From Actinacidiphila rubida (GTDB taxonomy: Bacteria > Actinomycetota > Actinomycetes > Streptomycetales > Streptomycetaceae), in assembly GCF_900110255.1 (NCBI RefSeq), contig NZ_FODD01000056.1, positions 1 to 42,373 of the forward strand: DNA of 42,373 nt. Reading direction: 5' to 3'. Both the position numbers and the translations under genes were made by a program. Positions within the stretch are counted from its first letter, which is position 1. Each line of letters opens with the position of its first letter. Positions 21,956 through 30,778 of the stretch are shown here, piece after piece. Under the pieces are notes generated by a model. It ran no database searches and had not been told where the DNA came from. It worked only from the letters and a program-made list of their open reading frames with translations.

Positions 21956-24363
21956 CCCGCACCCCCGACGGCACCCCCTACGGCCCCGCCGACACCGCCG
22001 GCCTCCACGACACCGCCGACACCGCCCACGCCGCCGACCTCGCGGGCGGCGGCCCCTCGCCGGCGCGCGCCCCCCGCCGCACCCTGGGCGCCGGTGGCGC
22101 CGCCCCGCAGCCGCCCGGCGGACGGCCGCGGGCCGTCGAGAGCACCGCGGAGGCCGCGGCGGAACGCTCGACGGCACCCGCGAAGAGCGGCGACGCCCGG
22201 CCTGCACCGCGCCCTGACCGGGCCGAACGGGCCGAACGGGCCGAACAGGCCCCGCACGCCTGGCTGTCGGAGCCGGGCGCCGCAGACCGCACGGCGAACG
22301 CGGCGGTGGGCCGGATCGTCCCGCTCGTACCGCAGGCGTTCCCCACGTCGGCGCCCTCCGTCGGCCACGTCGGTCACGTCGGCAATGTCAGCCAGGTCGG
22401 CCAGGTCGGCCAGGTCCCCCACGTCGGCCAGCTCGGCCACGCCGGACCGGGAGGTCACGTCCCTCACGTCGGACACCAGCTCGTGCCGACCGCCCCGCCC
22501 GGGCACCCCGCGCCCCTGGGCCACCTCGTCCCGGCCGGCCACCTCGGCCACCCGGGCCCCCCGGGGCACGCGGGCGGCAGCCATCCCGGACCGCCCGGCC
22601 ACCCGGGGCACGCCGCCCACCCCGGCCACCCCGCCCATCTCGGCCCGGTCGGCCTGTCGGGCCACTCCGGGTACGTCACCCCGTTCGCCAGCCGCGCGGG
22701 GTCCGGCGTCGACTCCCCCACGCTCACGCTGCGGACCGGCGGCCGCGCCGGAGCCGCCCCCCATCCGGCCCCCGTGGTGGTGGAGGCCGTCGCCGCCACG
22801 CCGTCCCGCGGCACCGTCGTCGCCCTGCGCCCCGAACAGCCCGCGGCCGTCCTGCCCGAGCTGCCAACCGCGCCCCCCGCGCCACCCGACACGGTCCGCG
22901 AGCTGCCGCGGTCCCCCGCCGCGCTGCCCGCCGCGCCTGAGCCGGCCGCGACCGGTGTCCGTGCCCAACCCCAGCCGCGCCACCGCGCGTTCCGGCCCCG
23001 CGGCGCCACGCTGCTGATGGGCGCGGACGCCGCCGGCGCGGTCGCCGGGGCGCTGGCCGCCGGGGCGCCTCCCGTCGCGGCCGCCGTCGCCACGACGGTC
23101 CTGCTCCTGGCCCTCTACCAGGGCCGCCTGTACCGGCCGGGCTTCGCGCCCTCGGCCCTCGGGGAAGTGCCGGCCGTCGCGGGACGCGCCGCCGTCGGCT
23201 GGGGCGCGGCCGCCGCGGTCGTCACGTCCATGGACCTGCCCGGCCTGCTCGGCGCGGCCGCCGTCACCACGGCGGCGGCCTGCCTGCTGCGGGCGTCGGT
23301 GTACGGGCTGCGGCGCCGTGCCGCGCGCCGCGCGCCCGGCTCCACCCTGATCGTGGGCGCCGGGCCCGGAGTCCGCCAGGTCGCGGCCGCGCTGCACGCC
23401 CACCCCGAGTACGGGATGCGCCCGGTGGGCGTCGTCACGCCGGGGCCCGGCACCGACGCGTCCGACCCGGCCGTCCGGCTGCTCGCCGCCGCGCTGCACG
23501 CGCAGGCCCCCGACGACCCGCCCGACCTGCCGCTGCCGGTGCTGGCCGGACACGCCGAGATCACCCGCGCGGTGATCCAGAACTCGGTGCGGTTCGCCGT
23601 CGTCGTGGGCCCGCCGACCCTGGACGCCCGCACCACGGCGACCGTGCGGCTGCTGGCCGCGCAGGGCTGCTGCATCTGGCAGGCGGAGGAGGGCGGCCGC
23701 GCCCGCCGCGGCCCCGTGCCCACCGCCCACCTGTGGGGCTTCTCCTGCCGGAGGCTGGAGGTCGAGCCGTACCCGGCGCCGCGCCCCGGCCGCTGGGCCA
23801 AGCGGGCCATGGACGCGGGCGCGGCCGGCCTCGCGCTGCTCGTGCTGGCGCCGGTGCTCGGCGCGTGCGCGCTCGCCGTGCGCCTCACGGACGGCCCCGG
23901 CGTGCTGTTCCACCAGGAGCGGATCGGCCTGGGCGGGCGGCCGTTCACGCTGCTGAAGTTCCGCACGCTGCGCCCGCGCGACGCCGACGAGTCCGCGACC
24001 CGCTGGAACATCGCCGGCGACCACCGCATGAGCGCCGTCGGCCGCCTGCTGCGCCGCACGTCGCTCGACGAGCTGCCGCAGCTGTGGAACATCCTGCGCG
24101 GCGACATGAGCCTGGTCGGGCCGCGCCCCGAACGCCCCTATTTCGTGGAGCAGTTCAGCACGACCTACCCCGGCTACGAGGACCGGCACCGGATGCCCGC
24201 CGGGCTGACCGGGCTGGCCCAGGTGCACGGGCTGCGCGGGGACACCTCGATCGCCGACCGCGCCCGGTTCGACAACCACTACATCGACAGCTGGTCGCTG
24301 TGGCAGGACGTGGCGATCATCCTGCGGACCGCCCTCGAACTGTTCCGGGTGGGCGGCAGCTGA
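21952..24363 (+). CDS. Polyprenyl-phosphate sugar-1-phosphate transferase with a His-rich extension
   Basis: The 803-aa protein starts at an ATG overlapping the preceding stop. Residues 1-340 are a long low-complexity extension, of which 138-239 is a PGH/VGH-type tract with about 19 His. About 345-460 carries hydrophobic membrane segments, and 465-590 a CoA-binding-like nucleotide domain (LIVGAGPGVRQVA). Residues about 610-803 form the catalytic bacterial-sugar-transferase domain: a TM helix, VLFHQERIGLGGRPFTLLKFRTL, DELPQLWNILRGDMSLVGPRPE and AGLTGLAQVHGLRGDT. It should start repeat-unit synthesis by moving a sugar-1-phosphate from UDP-sugar onto undecaprenyl phosphate (WbaP/WcaJ class). The catalytic half is complete; the extension is unusual. 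Confidence 0.9.
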   Translation: MTRTPDGTPYGPADTAGLHDTADTAHAADLAGGGPSPARAPRRTLGAGGAAPQPPGGRPRAVESTAEAAAERSTAPAKSGDARPAPRPDRAERAERAEQAPHAWLSEPGAADRTANAAVGRIVPLVPQAFPTSAPSVGHVGHVGNVSQVGQVGQVPHVGQLGHAGPGGHVPHVGHQLVPTAPPGHPAPLGHLVPAGHLGHPGPPGHAGGSHPGPPGHPGHAAHPGHPAHLGPVGLSGHSGYVTPFASRAGSGVDSPTLTLRTGGRAGAAPHPAPVVVEAVAATPSRGTVVALRPEQPAAVLPELPTAPPAPPDTVRELPRSPAALPAAPEPAATGVRAQPQPRHRAFRPRGATLLMGADAAGAVAGALAAGAPPVAAAVATTVLLLALYQGRLYRPGFAPSALGEVPAVAGRAAVGWGAAAAVVTSMDLPGLLGAAAVTTAAACLLRASVYGLRRRAARRAPGSTLIVGAGPGVRQVAAALHAHPEYGMRPVGVVTPGPGTDASDPAVRLLAAALHAQAPDDPPDLPLPVLAGHAEITRAVIQNSVRFAVVVGPPTLDARTTATVRLLAAQGCCIWQAEEGGRARRGPVPTAHLWGFSCRRLEVEPYPAPRPGRWAKRAMDAGAAGLALLVLAPVLGACALAVRLTDGPGVLFHQERIGLGGRPFTLLKFRTLRPRDADESATRWNIAGDHRMSAVGRLLRRTSLDELPQLWNILRGDMSLVGPRPERPYFVEQFSTTYPGYEDRHRMPAGLTGLAQVHGLRGDTSIADRARFDNHYIDSWSLWQDVAIILRTALELFRVGGS
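22363..22671 (+). repeat. His/Gly/Pro-rich imperfect repeat inside the transferase gene
   Basis: The DNA repeats CACGTCGGCCAGGTCGGCCA-like and CCCGGCCAC-like short units, encoding GHV, GQV and PGHP steps at residues 138-239 of the sugar transferase. The frame is kept throughout. Confidence 0.8.
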
Positions 24364-26192
24364 TGTCCCTCGCCCCGCCCCCGGTCCGCCGCCGCTCCAC
24401 CGGCGGTGCCTCTCCCGCCCGCGGCGGACCCGCCGCCCCCCGGTGGCGGGCCCGGCTCGCGCACGCCGCGCCCCTGGCACCGGCGGTCGCGACCGTCCTG
24501 CTGCTGGCCGTGCCGGTCGCCGCGGGCGACGTCAGCACGTCCGGCAAGGTCACCCCGGCCGACGCGGCCTCCGCGGTGCTCGTGCTGTGGTGCGCGCTAC
24601 GGCTGGCGGGGACGCGTCGGCGGCCGCTGGGGCGGCTGGGCGCGTTCGTGCTGGGCGCGCCCGTGGTGGGCTTCGCGGCCGCCACGGTCACCTCCCTCGA
24701 CCCGGGCACGGGCGTCGCCGGATTCCTGCGCTACGTCCAGGTGTTCGTGCTGGTGCCGGCCGCGGTGGTGCTGCTGCTGCGGGACCGGCGGGACTTCGCC
24801 GTGGTCGCGGGCGCGGTCGTCGTCCTGGCACTGGTGCAGGGCGGCGTGGGCGTGTGGCAGTACGCGACGCGCACCGGCGCCTCGTACGCGGGCCAGGACG
24901 TGCGCGCGGTCGGCACGTTCGGCCCGTCGGACGTGATGGGCATGGCGACGGTCGTCGCGTACGGGCTGGTGATCGCCGCGGCCTACGCCCTGGCGCCCGG
25001 CGGGTCGCGGCGGCTGCGCCTGGGCGCGCTGGCCTGCGCGGGCGCCCTCGCCGTGCCGCTGGTGGTGTCGTTCAGCCGCGGGACGTGGATCGCCACGGCC
25101 GTGGCGTGCGCGGCGATGACGCTGCTGGCCGGCCGCCGCCAGGCGCTGCGGGTGGGCGCGGTGGCCGCGGCGTCCGCCTGCGTGCTGGTCGGCGGGGTCG
25201 GCGTGGGCTCGCAGATGATCGGCCAGCGGGTGGCGAGCATCACGCAGGTCACCAGCACCCCCGACTCGTCCGTCACCGACCGGTACGCGCTGTGGGGCGC
25301 GGCCGTGTCGATGTGGCGCGAGCACCCGGTCACCGGGGTGGGCCTCAAACGCTTCCCGGACGAGCGCGACTCGCACGCGTCCCTGGCCCTGTCGTCCGGC
25401 AGCGACACCGCGGGCGCCGGACAGGCGTTCGCCCGTGAACCGCTGCTGTCCCCGCACAACATGTACCTGCTGGTGCTCAGCGAGCAGGGCCTGCTGGGCT
25501 GCGCGCTGCTGACCGGGTCGTGGGCGGCGCTCCTGGTCGCGGGCACCGCCCGCCTCCGGCCCCGCCGCCCCCGCCGGTTCGCGGACCCGCTCCCGCACCC
25601 GCGGACCCGCCCGCCGGTCCGCCGCACCGGGCCACCGGCCTGCGGCCTCGCCGCGGTCGGCCTGCTGCTGTGGACGTGCGTGGACTTCCTGTACGCCGAC
25701 ATCGGCGGGCCCGCGACCGTCCTGACGGCCCTGGTCCTGGGTCTGTGCGCCTGGTGGCCGCTGCACCCGGGCCGCGATCTGGCGGGCTCGCCGCGACGAC
25801 GCCGGCCGGTGCCGCCGCCCGCCCCGCCGGTCCTCCCCGCGCTCCCGGTCCGCCCGGTCCGCCGCCCCAGCTGGGCCGTCGAGGAACCGGACGACGCGCC
25901 GGACGGCGGGCACGACGGGGCGCCCGGCAGCACGAACGCCCGCCTGCGCGAGGGCGCGAACGACGACCCGAACCACGGCGCGGACCACGGCTCGGACGAC
26001 GAGCATCGCCCGGCCGCCGCGCCCCGCACGACCGGACGGACGGCACCCGCCCGCAGCACCGCCGGACCCACCGCCCGCAGGTCGACGGCCCGTTCGGCCC
26101 GTGCAGGCGGCACCACCGCGCCGGCCGCCGTACCCGCGCAGGACCCGCGCCCGGACGCGGCGCCTCTCACCCGTCCCGGCGGCCGGCCATGA
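24363..26192 (+). CDS. O-antigen ligase / Wzy polymerase-like membrane protein
   Basis: The 609-aa protein has its ATG inside TGATG, overlapping the previous stop by one base. About ten hydrophobic segments run from residue 35 to 480, with a large loop at about 285-365 containing TDRYALWGAAVSMWREHPVTGVGLKRFPD and SPHNMYLLVLSEQGLLG. This is the Wzy_C/O-antigen-ligase signature, with HPVTGVGxxxF and the PHNxYLxxxxExG motif. It should polymerise lipid-linked repeat units, or transfer a glycan, on the outer side of the membrane. The last 130 or so residues are Arg/Pro/Asp/Ala-rich and probably disordered, with no membrane segment. Confidence 0.87.
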   Translation: MSLAPPPVRRRSTGGASPARGGPAAPRWRARLAHAAPLAPAVATVLLLAVPVAAGDVSTSGKVTPADAASAVLVLWCALRLAGTRRRPLGRLGAFVLGAPVVGFAAATVTSLDPGTGVAGFLRYVQVFVLVPAAVVLLLRDRRDFAVVAGAVVVLALVQGGVGVWQYATRTGASYAGQDVRAVGTFGPSDVMGMATVVAYGLVIAAAYALAPGGSRRLRLGALACAGALAVPLVVSFSRGTWIATAVACAAMTLLAGRRQALRVGAVAAASACVLVGGVGVGSQMIGQRVASITQVTSTPDSSVTDRYALWGAAVSMWREHPVTGVGLKRFPDERDSHASLALSSGSDTAGAGQAFAREPLLSPHNMYLLVLSEQGLLGCALLTGSWAALLVAGTARLRPRRPRRFADPLPHPRTRPPVRRTGPPACGLAAVGLLLWTCVDFLYADIGGPATVLTALVLGLCAWWPLHPGRDLAGSPRRRRPVPPPAPPVLPALPVRPVRRPSWAVEEPDDAPDGGHDGAPGSTNARLREGANDDPNHGADHGSDDEHRPAAAPRTTGRTAPARSTAGPTARRSTARSARAGGTTAPAAVPAQDPRPDAAPLTRPGGRP

Positions 26193-27925
26193 GCAGCCTT
26201 CCCGCCGGCGGCCCCCTCCGGGGCCCCGTCCCGGCGCCCGAGCCGACGCCGGGGACGTACGCGACGGTGCCCGGCGCGCACGAAGCGCCGCCCGGTCCCT
26301 GGGAGTCGGCCCACCCGGCCGCCGCCCCGGCCGCCGGCGTCCCGGCGCAGGCGGGCACCAGCGGCGGCCCCGACGCCGCGCCGAGGGAGCGCGGGGACGA
26401 CGCGGCGCCCCGGGGGCTGGCGCGTGCCGCGGGCGTGACCGCGGCGCTGACCGTCGCCGGCTCGGTGCTCGGTCTCGTCCGGGACCAGGCGGTGGCGCAC
26501 CTGTTCGGCGCGGGCGCCGAGAGCGACGCCTTCCTCGTCGCGTGGACGGTGCCGGAGGTCGCGGCGACCGTGCTCATCGAGGACGCGATGGCGCTGCTGA
26601 TGGTGCCCGCGTTCAGCGCGGTGCTGGCGCGCGGCGCCGGGCCGCGCCCGCTGGTCCGGGGCACGCTGCCGCGGCTGCTCGCCGTCCTCGCGGTGCTGAC
26701 CGCGGGCCTGGCGGCGGGCGCGCCGCTGCTGGTGCGGCTGCTCGCGCCGGGGCTGGCCGACCCGGCGACGGCGGTGGCCTGCACCCGGCTGACCGCGCTG
26801 ACCGTCTTCACGTTCGGCCTCACCGGCTACCTCAGCGCGGCGCTGCGCGCCCAGCGCCGGTTCGTGCCGCCGGCGGCGATCTACGTGGCCTACAACGTCG
26901 GCATCGTCGCCACCCTGCTGGCCCTGCACGGCCGTTACGGCGTGCGGGCGGCCGCGGCGGGCGTCGCGGCCGGCGGCGTGCTGATGGTGCTGGTCCAACT
27001 CCCGGCGTTCCTGCGGGGGCTGGGGCCGCGACTGCCCGAACCCGCCGCGGGCGGGCGCCGCGACGCGCTCGCGTTCGCCCTGGTCGTGCCCGTCGTGGTG
27101 TTCACCCTCGGACGCCAGGCGCAGGTGCTGCTGGAGCGGTTCTTCGCCGCGCCCCTGGCGCCCGGCGCGATCTCGCACCTCAACTACGCCCAGAAGGTCG
27201 CGCAGTTGCCGATGGTGATGTCGCTGATGATCTGCACCGTCACCTTCCCGGCGGTCTCCCGCGCCCTGGCACTCGGCGACCGGGAGCGGGCCCGGCGCCG
27301 CGTCGAACGCGACCTGACGCTCGCCGCCGTGGTGGTGCTGCTCGGCGCCGCGTACGTGGCGGCCTGCGCGCCCGCGATCGTCCGTGTGCTGTTCCAGCGC
27401 GGGGAGTTCGGCCCGGCCGACACCGCGGCGACCGCTGCGGTGATGCGGGTGTACGCGCTGGGGCTGCTCGGCCAGAGCATGGTCGGCGCGCTGGTGCGGC
27501 CGTACTTCTCCGCGGCCCGTCCGACCTGGTACCCGGCGGTGTCGATGGCCGCCGGGCTGCTGGTGACGGCGGTGGTCGACGCCGCGGCCGCCCGGCCCTT
27601 CGGGGCGTGCGGCATCGCCGCGGGCAACGCCGCGGGCATCACCGTCACCGCGGTCCTGCTGCTGCACGGCATCGGCGCGCGGCTGCGCGACGGCGCCGCC
27701 GTCCGGGCCCGCAGCCTCGCCCCGGGGCTGGCGCGCATCGCGCTCGCCGCCGCGGCCGCGACCGCCGCCGGCTGGGCGCTGGCCGCCGTCGCGCCGGGGG
27801 CGCTCTGCGCCGTGCTGCTCGGCGGCGTCGCCGTCCCGGCCGTGTTCGCCGCCGTGGCGCTGGCCGTGCGCGCCCCGGAAATCCCGTCCCTGATCGCCAC
27901 CGTGACACGTAAGGCCCGCTCATGA
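26189..27925 (+). CDS. MurJ/MviN-type lipid-linked glycan flippase
   Basis: The 578-aa protein overlaps its neighbours by ATGA at both ends. After a disordered stretch of about 75 residues come some 14 membrane helices with MviN/MurJ family features: GLVRDQAVAHLFGAGAESDAFLVAWTVPE in the first helices, FVPPAAIYVAYNVG, SHLNYAQKVAQLPM, and the RVLFQRGEFGPADTAATA loop. In a polysaccharide operon it most likely does the Wzx job of moving the undecaprenyl-linked repeat unit across the membrane. The long N-terminal tail is not usual for MurJ and lacks the kinase-like domain of mycobacterial MviN. Confidence 0.9.
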   Translation: MSSLPAGGPLRGPVPAPEPTPGTYATVPGAHEAPPGPWESAHPAAAPAAGVPAQAGTSGGPDAAPRERGDDAAPRGLARAAGVTAALTVAGSVLGLVRDQAVAHLFGAGAESDAFLVAWTVPEVAATVLIEDAMALLMVPAFSAVLARGAGPRPLVRGTLPRLLAVLAVLTAGLAAGAPLLVRLLAPGLADPATAVACTRLTALTVFTFGLTGYLSAALRAQRRFVPPAAIYVAYNVGIVATLLALHGRYGVRAAAAGVAAGGVLMVLVQLPAFLRGLGPRLPEPAAGGRRDALAFALVVPVVVFTLGRQAQVLLERFFAAPLAPGAISHLNYAQKVAQLPMVMSLMICTVTFPAVSRALALGDRERARRRVERDLTLAAVVVLLGAAYVAACAPAIVRVLFQRGEFGPADTAATAAVMRVYALGLLGQSMVGALVRPYFSAARPTWYPAVSMAAGLLVTAVVDAAAARPFGACGIAAGNAAGITVTAVLLLHGIGARLRDGAAVRARSLAPGLARIALAAAAATAAGWALAAVAPGALCAVLLGGVAVPAVFAAVALAVRAPEIPSLIATVTRKARS

Positions 27926-28737
27926 CCCCTGAACTCGTCCTCCCCGCACGGCGGTCGCGGACCGCGTCGCGCGCGCCCTGGGCGCTGATGTACCACGCGG
28001 TGGGGGACCCACGGGACGACCCGTACCTGGTGACCGTGGGCCCCGAACGGCTGGCGCGGCAGCTGCGCTGGCTCAGCCGCCACGGGCTGACCGGCGTCAG
28101 CATGCGCGAGCTGCTGGCGGCCCGTGAGCAGGGCAGGGCGGACCGGCTGGTCGGCCTGACCTTCGACGACGGCTACGCCGACTTCCTCACCGAGGCGGTG
28201 CCGCTGCTGCGCGAACACGGCCACACGGCCACGGTGTTCGTGCTGCCGGGCCGGCTCGGCGGCGCCAACGACTGGGATGCCGAGGGGCCGCGCCGGCCGC
28301 TGCTGGACGCGGCGGGAATCCGCGCGGCGGAGGCCGCGGGCATGGAGATCGGCTCGCACGGCCTGGTCCACCAGGACCTGACGGCCGCCGACGACGCGAC
28401 GCTCGCCGCCGAGGCCACCGAGAGCCGCCGGCTGATCGGCGAGATCACCGGCACCGCGCCCGTCGGCTTCTGCCACCCCTACGGCGCGCTGGACACCCGC
28501 ACGCTCGCCGCGGTGCGCCGCGCCGGGTACGCCTACGCGTGCGCGGTCGACCCGGGTCCGCTGGCCGGCCTGTACGCGCTGCCCCGCGCCTACGTCGGCA
28601 ACCGCGACAACTCCCCGCGCCTGCACGCCAAGAGGCTGCTGCACCGGATGCGCGGACCGTACCTGACCGACCCGTCCGGACACGGCGACCGCCCCCAGCG
28701 CCCGGAGCCGTCCGCACTCCCGAGGGAGGACTCATGA
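27922..28737 (+). CDS. Polysaccharide deacetylase (NodB domain), cytoplasmic
   Basis: The 271-aa protein overlaps both neighbours by ATGA. It contains the NodB motifs: TFDDGY (D82/D83), SHGLVH with H146 and H150 as the metal-binding H-xxx-H, and FCHPYGALD. CE4 enzymes remove N- or O-acetyl groups from sugars using a divalent metal. There is no signal peptide or TM helix, so it may act in the cytoplasm on a lipid-linked acetylated sugar before flipping. This would leave a free amine in the glycan; that is inference. Confidence 0.9.
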   Translation: MTPELVLPARRSRTASRAPWALMYHAVGDPRDDPYLVTVGPERLARQLRWLSRHGLTGVSMRELLAAREQGRADRLVGLTFDDGYADFLTEAVPLLREHGHTATVFVLPGRLGGANDWDAEGPRRPLLDAAGIRAAEAAGMEIGSHGLVHQDLTAADDATLAAEATESRRLIGEITGTAPVGFCHPYGALDTRTLAAVRRAGYAYACAVDPGPLAGLYALPRAYVGNRDNSPRLHAKRLLHRMRGPYLTDPSGHGDRPQRPEPSALPREDS

Positions 28738-30044
28738 AGGTCCTGCACGTCATCACCGGCCTCGGCATCGGCGGCGCCGAGCAGCAACTGCGGCTGCTGC
28801 TGCGGGCGCTGCCCGCGGAGTGCGAGGTCGTCACGCTCACCAACCCCGGCCCGGTCGCCGACGCGCTGACCGCCGACGGCGTCCCCGTCACCCACCTGGG
28901 CATGACGGGCAACCGGGACCTGACGGTCCTGCCGCGCCTGCGGCGCCTGATCCGCGCGGGCCGCTACGACCTGGTGCACACCCACCTGTACCGGGCCCGC
29001 GTGTACGGCACGGTCGCCGCGCGCCTCGCCCGGGTGCGCACGGTCGTGACGACCGAGCACTCGCTGGGCGAGACGCAGCTGGAGGGCCGGCCGCTGACCG
29101 GGAGCACCCGCACCCTGTACCGGGCGGCCGAGCGCCTGGGCAGCGGCACCCTCGCGGTGTCCGAGACGGTCGCCCGCCGCCTGACCGGCTGGGGCGTGCC
29201 CGCCGAGCGGGTCCATGTGGCGCCCAACGGCATCGACGCGGCCGCGTTCCGCTTCTCCGCGCCCGCGCGGGTCGCCGCCAGGAACCGGCTGAACATCCCG
29301 CTGTCCGCCTACGTGGTCGGCGGGGTGGGCCGGCAGGTGCGCGGCAAGAGCTTCGACAGCCTGATCCACGCGGTCGCCGCCGTCCCCGACACGTACCTGC
29401 TGCTCGGCGGCGACGGTCCCGAGCACGTGATGCTGCTGCGGCTGGTGCACCAGCTCGGCATCGGCGACCGGGTGCGGTTCGCGGGACCCGCCGAGGACCC
29501 CAGCGCGGACAACCCCACCGTGCCCGAACTCCTCTCCGCCATGGACCTGTTCGTGTCGCCGTCGCCCGAGGAGACCTTCGGTGTCGCGGTCCTGGAGGCG
29601 CTGGCGGCCGGACTGCCCGCGCTGTACGTCGCCTGCCCGGCCGTCGAGGACCTGCCGCCGCACGACGCGCCGGGCGCCCGGCGCGTCGAGGCGTACCAGC
29701 TGCCCGCCGCGGTCCGCGAGGAACGCCTCACCGGGCCGCGCCGCCTGCCCGTGCCCGCGGCCGTCGAGCACTACGCCATCGCCCGCACCGCGCAACGCGT
29801 GATGGCCCTGTACGAGGAGCTGCTCGCCGCCTCGGCCCGCTCCTCCGCCGCAACGGCCGCGGACACGGCGGTCCCCGCCGCCGCGTCCGCGCCGCCCGCG
29901 GTCTCCGTCCCCGAGCCCGCGTCACCGCCCGGCGCCGCACCGGAGCCGGCCCCCGGGGCCGCGCCGGCCACCGCACCCGCTCCCGCCGCCGCACCCGCGC
30001 CCGCCGCCGCACCCGCCGCCTCGCCCGCATCCGCCGAGAAATGA
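28734..30044 (+). CDS. GT4-family glycosyltransferase, second of the operon
   Basis: The 436-aa protein starts at an ATG with GAGGGAGGA upstream, overlapping the deacetylase stop. GT-B/GT4 features: MKVLHVITGLGIGGAEQQL, LVHTHLYRARVYGTVAAR, VAPNGIDAAAFRF, a GGVGRQVRGKSFDSLIHAV donor-domain start, LLGGDGPE, and ETFGVAVLEALAAGLPAL with the E-x7-E site. The last 60 residues are Ala/Pro repeats, probably a disordered tail. It would add another sugar of the repeat unit. Its GGAEQQL start is typical of capsule and teichuronic-acid-type enzymes. Confidence 0.92.
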   Translation: MKVLHVITGLGIGGAEQQLRLLLRALPAECEVVTLTNPGPVADALTADGVPVTHLGMTGNRDLTVLPRLRRLIRAGRYDLVHTHLYRARVYGTVAARLARVRTVVTTEHSLGETQLEGRPLTGSTRTLYRAAERLGSGTLAVSETVARRLTGWGVPAERVHVAPNGIDAAAFRFSAPARVAARNRLNIPLSAYVVGGVGRQVRGKSFDSLIHAVAAVPDTYLLLGGDGPEHVMLLRLVHQLGIGDRVRFAGPAEDPSADNPTVPELLSAMDLFVSPSPEETFGVAVLEALAAGLPALYVACPAVEDLPPHDAPGARRVEAYQLPAAVREERLTGPRRLPVPAAVEHYAIARTAQRVMALYEELLAASARSSAATAADTAVPAAASAPPAVSVPEPASPPGAAPEPAPGAAPATAPAPAAAPAPAAAPAASPASAEK

Positions 30045-30778
30045 GCCTGCCGATGAACGACGTCCGCGATCCGAACGCGCGCGGGGCGCGCGGCGCCCGC
30101 TGGTGGCACCGCCTCCCGCGCTGGACGCCACTGCCCCTGGGCATCGGCCTCGGGCTGGCCTGCGGCCTCGGCTACGGGCTGACCGCCGCACCGCAGTACG
30201 CCGCCACCGCGTACGTGCTGGTGGTCCCCCAGCACGCCACGGACTCCCAGACCGCGCTCGGCTTCGCTCAGGCCTACGGCAGGATCACCGCGGGGACCGC
30301 GGTGCTGGCCGGCGCGCAGAGCGCGGCCGGCACGCCCGCGCCCGAGCTGCGCGGGCACGTGCAGGCGGCGACCTCGCCCGACGCGCCGATGATCTCCGTG
30401 ACCGGCACGTCGGACAGCGGCGCGCGGGCGGCGCGGATCGCGGACGCCGTCGCGGACTCGCTGACCGCGACGGGCAACCGCACCTCGGCGTCGACCGGCG
30501 TGCGGCTGCTGCTGTTCTCCCCCGCCACCGCGCCCGCGAGCCCGTCCTCGCCGTCGACCGGCCTGTCGGGCGCGGTCGGCGCCAGCGCGGGCGGCCTGCT
30601 CGGCGCCCTCGCCCTCCTCGCCCGCCGCCGGCCCGACGACGCCCACGGCCCGTACGACGGCCGCGACGTTCGCGACGGCCGCGGCCCCCACGACGTCCAC
30701 GACCCGTACGACGCGCGCCCGTCCGCGTTCCCCGCCCCGTCCCCGTCCCCCCACGAGCACCCCCGGGCCTCCGTATGA
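30041..30778 (+). CDS. Wzz/YveK-like chain-length protein
   Basis: The 245-aa protein starts at an ATG overlapping the GT4 stop. Two membrane helices (about 31-51 and 172-196) bracket a periplasmic-side region of about 120 residues with YAATAYVLVVPQ and GHVQAATSPDAPMISVTGTSDSGARAARIADAVADSL, the pattern of the Wzz/chain-length determinant family (YveK, CapA). It probably controls glycan chain length together with the Wzy-like protein. There is no BY-kinase gene, and its cytoplasmic tail is Asp/Tyr/Arg-rich with PYD-type repeats. Smaller than enteric Wzz. Confidence 0.83.
   Translation: MSLPMNDVRDPNARGARGARWWHRLPRWTPLPLGIGLGLACGLGYGLTAAPQYAATAYVLVVPQHATDSQTALGFAQAYGRITAGTAVLAGAQSAAGTPAPELRGHVQAATSPDAPMISVTGTSDSGARAARIADAVADSLTATGNRTSASTGVRLLLFSPATAPASPSSPSTGLSGAVGASAGGLLGALALLARRRPDDAHGPYDGRDVRDGRGPHDVHDPYDARPSAFPAPSPSPHEHPRASV

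Noticed and set aside
22363..22671. CRISPR-like array
   Set aside because: Repeats are short, imperfect and in frame within a gene, without unique spacers of constant length.
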